A stretch of 64,000 bases of DNA from JAEUMD01 sp044222395. Its GTDB lineage: Bacteria > Pseudomonadota > Alphaproteobacteria > Rhizobiales > Hyphomicrobiaceae. The notes under the pieces are model-generated. The model saw only the letters and a list, made by a program, of their open reading frames with translations, had not been told where the DNA came from and did not search any database. The stretch is taken from NCBI GenBank assembly GCA_044222395.1, contig JBGANK010000010.1:12895-76894 (forward strand), given 5' to 3'. A program made the position numbers and the translations under genes. Below are positions 62,814 to 64,000 of the stretch, one piece after another. Each line of letters starts with the position of its first letter. The first letter of the stretch is position 1.

Positions 62814-63242
62814 TCAGCGTTCGGGCTGCACCGGGGCCGTTGGCTGCGTCCGCTTGATGATGTCGGAGGGACGCGAATGGGCCCAGCGCGGCTGCTCGTA
62901 GCCGAGGATTGCAGGAAGCCATCCGACCAGCAGCAGCGCCGCGGCCGCCGGCGCCAGAAACAGCGATATTTGCGAGCCAACGCGCAAGAATCCGGTCCAG
63001 AAGATCGCTAGCAGGATTCCGGCGACGACGATAATCCAGCCGCCGTAATCGGCACCGCGCGCGGCAGCGAACAGGAGGCCAATCGTGAGCGCAAAAAGTC
63101 CGAGCAAGATCGGGATCGCCGGCAAGTCGGAGTGCAGAGAGCCCATCGGCCAGTTGTTCTGGCCTGCGAACAGACGATAGGTCGTCAGGCTCAGCCCCCA
63201 GCCAAAGGCGCCGATGGCAAGCAGGAACAGATTGTCGATCAT
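62814..63242 (-). CDS. small polytopic membrane protein, unknown
   Basis: A 142-residue protein. The ATG at 63242 has GGGAGGATCTCCGC upstream; codons to 63287 are not supported. Four predicted helices: NLFLLAIGAFGWGLSL, AIPILLGLFALTIGLLFAA, GGWIIVVAGILLAIFWTGFL, and LFLAPAAAALLLVGWLPAIL. A cytoplasmic or periplasmic tail (EQPRWAHSRPSDIIKRTQP) follows. I do not recognise the family. It is encoded on the nuo strand, but a 412-base gap argues against cotranscription. Confidence 0.6.
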   Translation of the reverse strand: MIDNLFLLAIGAFGWGLSLTTYRLFAGQNNWPMGSLHSDLPAIPILLGLFALTIGLLFAAARGADYGGWIIVVAGILLAIFWTGFLRVGSQISLFLAPAAAALLLVGWLPAILGYEQPRWAHSRPSDIIKRTQPTAPVQPER

Positions 63243-63490
63243 GCGGAGATCCTCCCGTACGTCACGCTTCCTGCCCCTAGGCGCCATCAGAAAACATACC
63301 TTGAGGTTGTGTGCCAGAGCTTTGTGGCCAAGGCCAGACCTGATTTCCGTGTGAAGTTAGGGGCCTGCCGAATTTGGATCAGACGTGCCGAAAGGCGGTT
63401 TGACGGTTTGGCACGGGCCGTCGGTTGCTTCCCGTTTGAAATCAGCCGCTTACGGACAATCTCGGCGGTCACGATGGCCACTTCGCACGG

Positions 63491-63910
63491 TCAGTCGCGG
63501 TTGACCCGGCGGCGCAAGGCTGCCGCGAGCGCGGCGCAGAATATGCCTGAGCCGACATGGAAGGCGACATTGAGGGGTTTGCCGCTGGAGGTGGCAACGA
63601 TCGTGGCATCCGCCAGGCATACCAGCGCGCCAAGACCGAACCACCACATCAGCGCGCGCCACTGATGCAACAGCGCCAAGGCGATGGCCAGGACCGCGAG
63701 CCAAAGGTCGCGCAATCCGATGATGTGGTGCAGTTCGTATCCCGCGATCTCCTTGGCCAGCCCGAAGGTATTGGCGGCCGTGCGCGGCACGATCAGGAAG
63801 CGGATGCCGATGATCGCCAGCAGCACGCCCGCCGCGATGGAGAGCACGACGAGGTGGCGATGTTTGCGATCCTGCTTGCGCTCTGACGGAACGGGCGGCA
63901 ATGGTGGCAT
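63491..63910 (-). CDS. DUF4267-type membrane protein
   Basis: A 139-residue protein with a basic N-terminal tail (SERKQDRKHRH) and four helices. The pattern IGIRFLIVPRTAANTFGL, HIIGLRDLWLAVLAIALAL, and ALVCLADATIVATSSG matches DUF4267 (G-R-F-L-x-P...G-x-R-D...D-x-x-V). The ATG at 63910 is preferred; a TTG at 63985 is in frame. The function is unknown. Confidence 0.75.
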   Translation of the reverse strand: MPPLPPVPSERKQDRKHRHLVVLSIAAGVLLAIIGIRFLIVPRTAANTFGLAKEIAGYELHHIIGLRDLWLAVLAIALALLHQWRALMWWFGLGALVCLADATIVATSSGKPLNVAFHVGSGIFCAALAAALRRRVNRD

Positions 63911-64000
63911 CAGTTCAACTTGGCTTCGCGTGCTGGTGGTTAGCTTTGGACGCGGGCGGAGTGGTTGATGTGCACTAGCGAACAACTGACTTTTGCCTGG

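Noticed and set aside
1..64000. CRISPR array, tRNA/rRNA genes, prophage or insertion sequence with transposase
   Set aside because: No regularly spaced direct repeats, no clover-leaf-type sequence and no transposase or integrase motif seen on reading both strands. A tRNAscan or covariance run would be decisive.

Overview
The window reads as the chromosome of a high-GC alphaproteobacterium of the order Hyphomicrobiales (Rhizobiales). Three things support this: the gene order lpxD-fabZ-lpxA-lpxI-lpxB-gltA next to bamA-rseP-dxr-cdsA-uppS-frr-pyrH-tsf-rpsB; a LexA operator of the alphaproteobacterial direct-repeat type (GTTC-N7-GTTC); and the C-terminal helical extensions on ribosomal protein S2 and on NuoE. 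The genus cannot be fixed from sequence alone. Almost all of the window is core genome. No tRNA, rRNA, CRISPR array, prophage or transposase was found.

Layout. 1-9.7 kb: a divergent pair of GNAT-type acyltransferases, uvrA, and small accessory genes (MaoC dehydratase, DUF2905, SRPBCC, secreted small proteins), with a 10-N assembly gap at 8338-8347. 9.9-18.6 kb: moaC-moeA, lexA with its SOS box, comEC (opposite strand), gltX and gltA. 18.7-35.1 kb (minus strand): envelope and translation genes for lipid A (lpxB, lpxI, lpxA, fabZ, lpxD), outer-membrane assembly (bamA), site-2 protease (rseP), isoprenoid and phospholipid precursors (dxr, cdsA, uppS), and ribosome recycling, UMP kinase, EF-Ts and S2. 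35.3-46.2 kb: an L,D-transpeptidase, dnaE, lolD-lolE, a prolyl-tRNA synthetase of archaeal/eukaryotic type, and secreted hypotheticals. 46.2-62.4 kb (minus strand): mce, rnj and birA, then the respiratory complex I genes nuoE-F-G-H-(x)-I-J-K-L-M-N. 62.8-63.9 kb: two small membrane proteins.

How it fits together. The left half of the minus-strand block builds the Gram-negative envelope: UDP-GlcNAc goes to lipid A disaccharide, acyl-ACP is dehydrated by FabZ, MEP-pathway DXP goes to undecaprenyl-PP, CDP-diacylglycerol is made, and BamA, Lol and RseP handle sorting and stress. The right block encodes the NuoE-N part of NADH dehydrogenase. nuoA-D are not within the 1.6 kb upstream of nuoE that is visible here.

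Unusual points. (1) An intervening-sequence-like element sits between nuoL and nuoK: a decayed four-helix-bundle (23S IVS-type) gene bounded by inverted heptad repeats. (2) An extra 71-aa two-helix membrane protein is translationally coupled between nuoH and nuoI. (3) DnaE has an in-frame insert of about 75 residues containing a palindromic intergenic-type repeat. (4) LpxI is about 170 residues too long, with what looks like a second copy of its C-terminal half. (5) ProRS is of the non-bacterial type. (6) A two-hairpin intergenic repeat occurs in two good copies and one degenerate copy. I see no defence island or clearly new multi-gene system.
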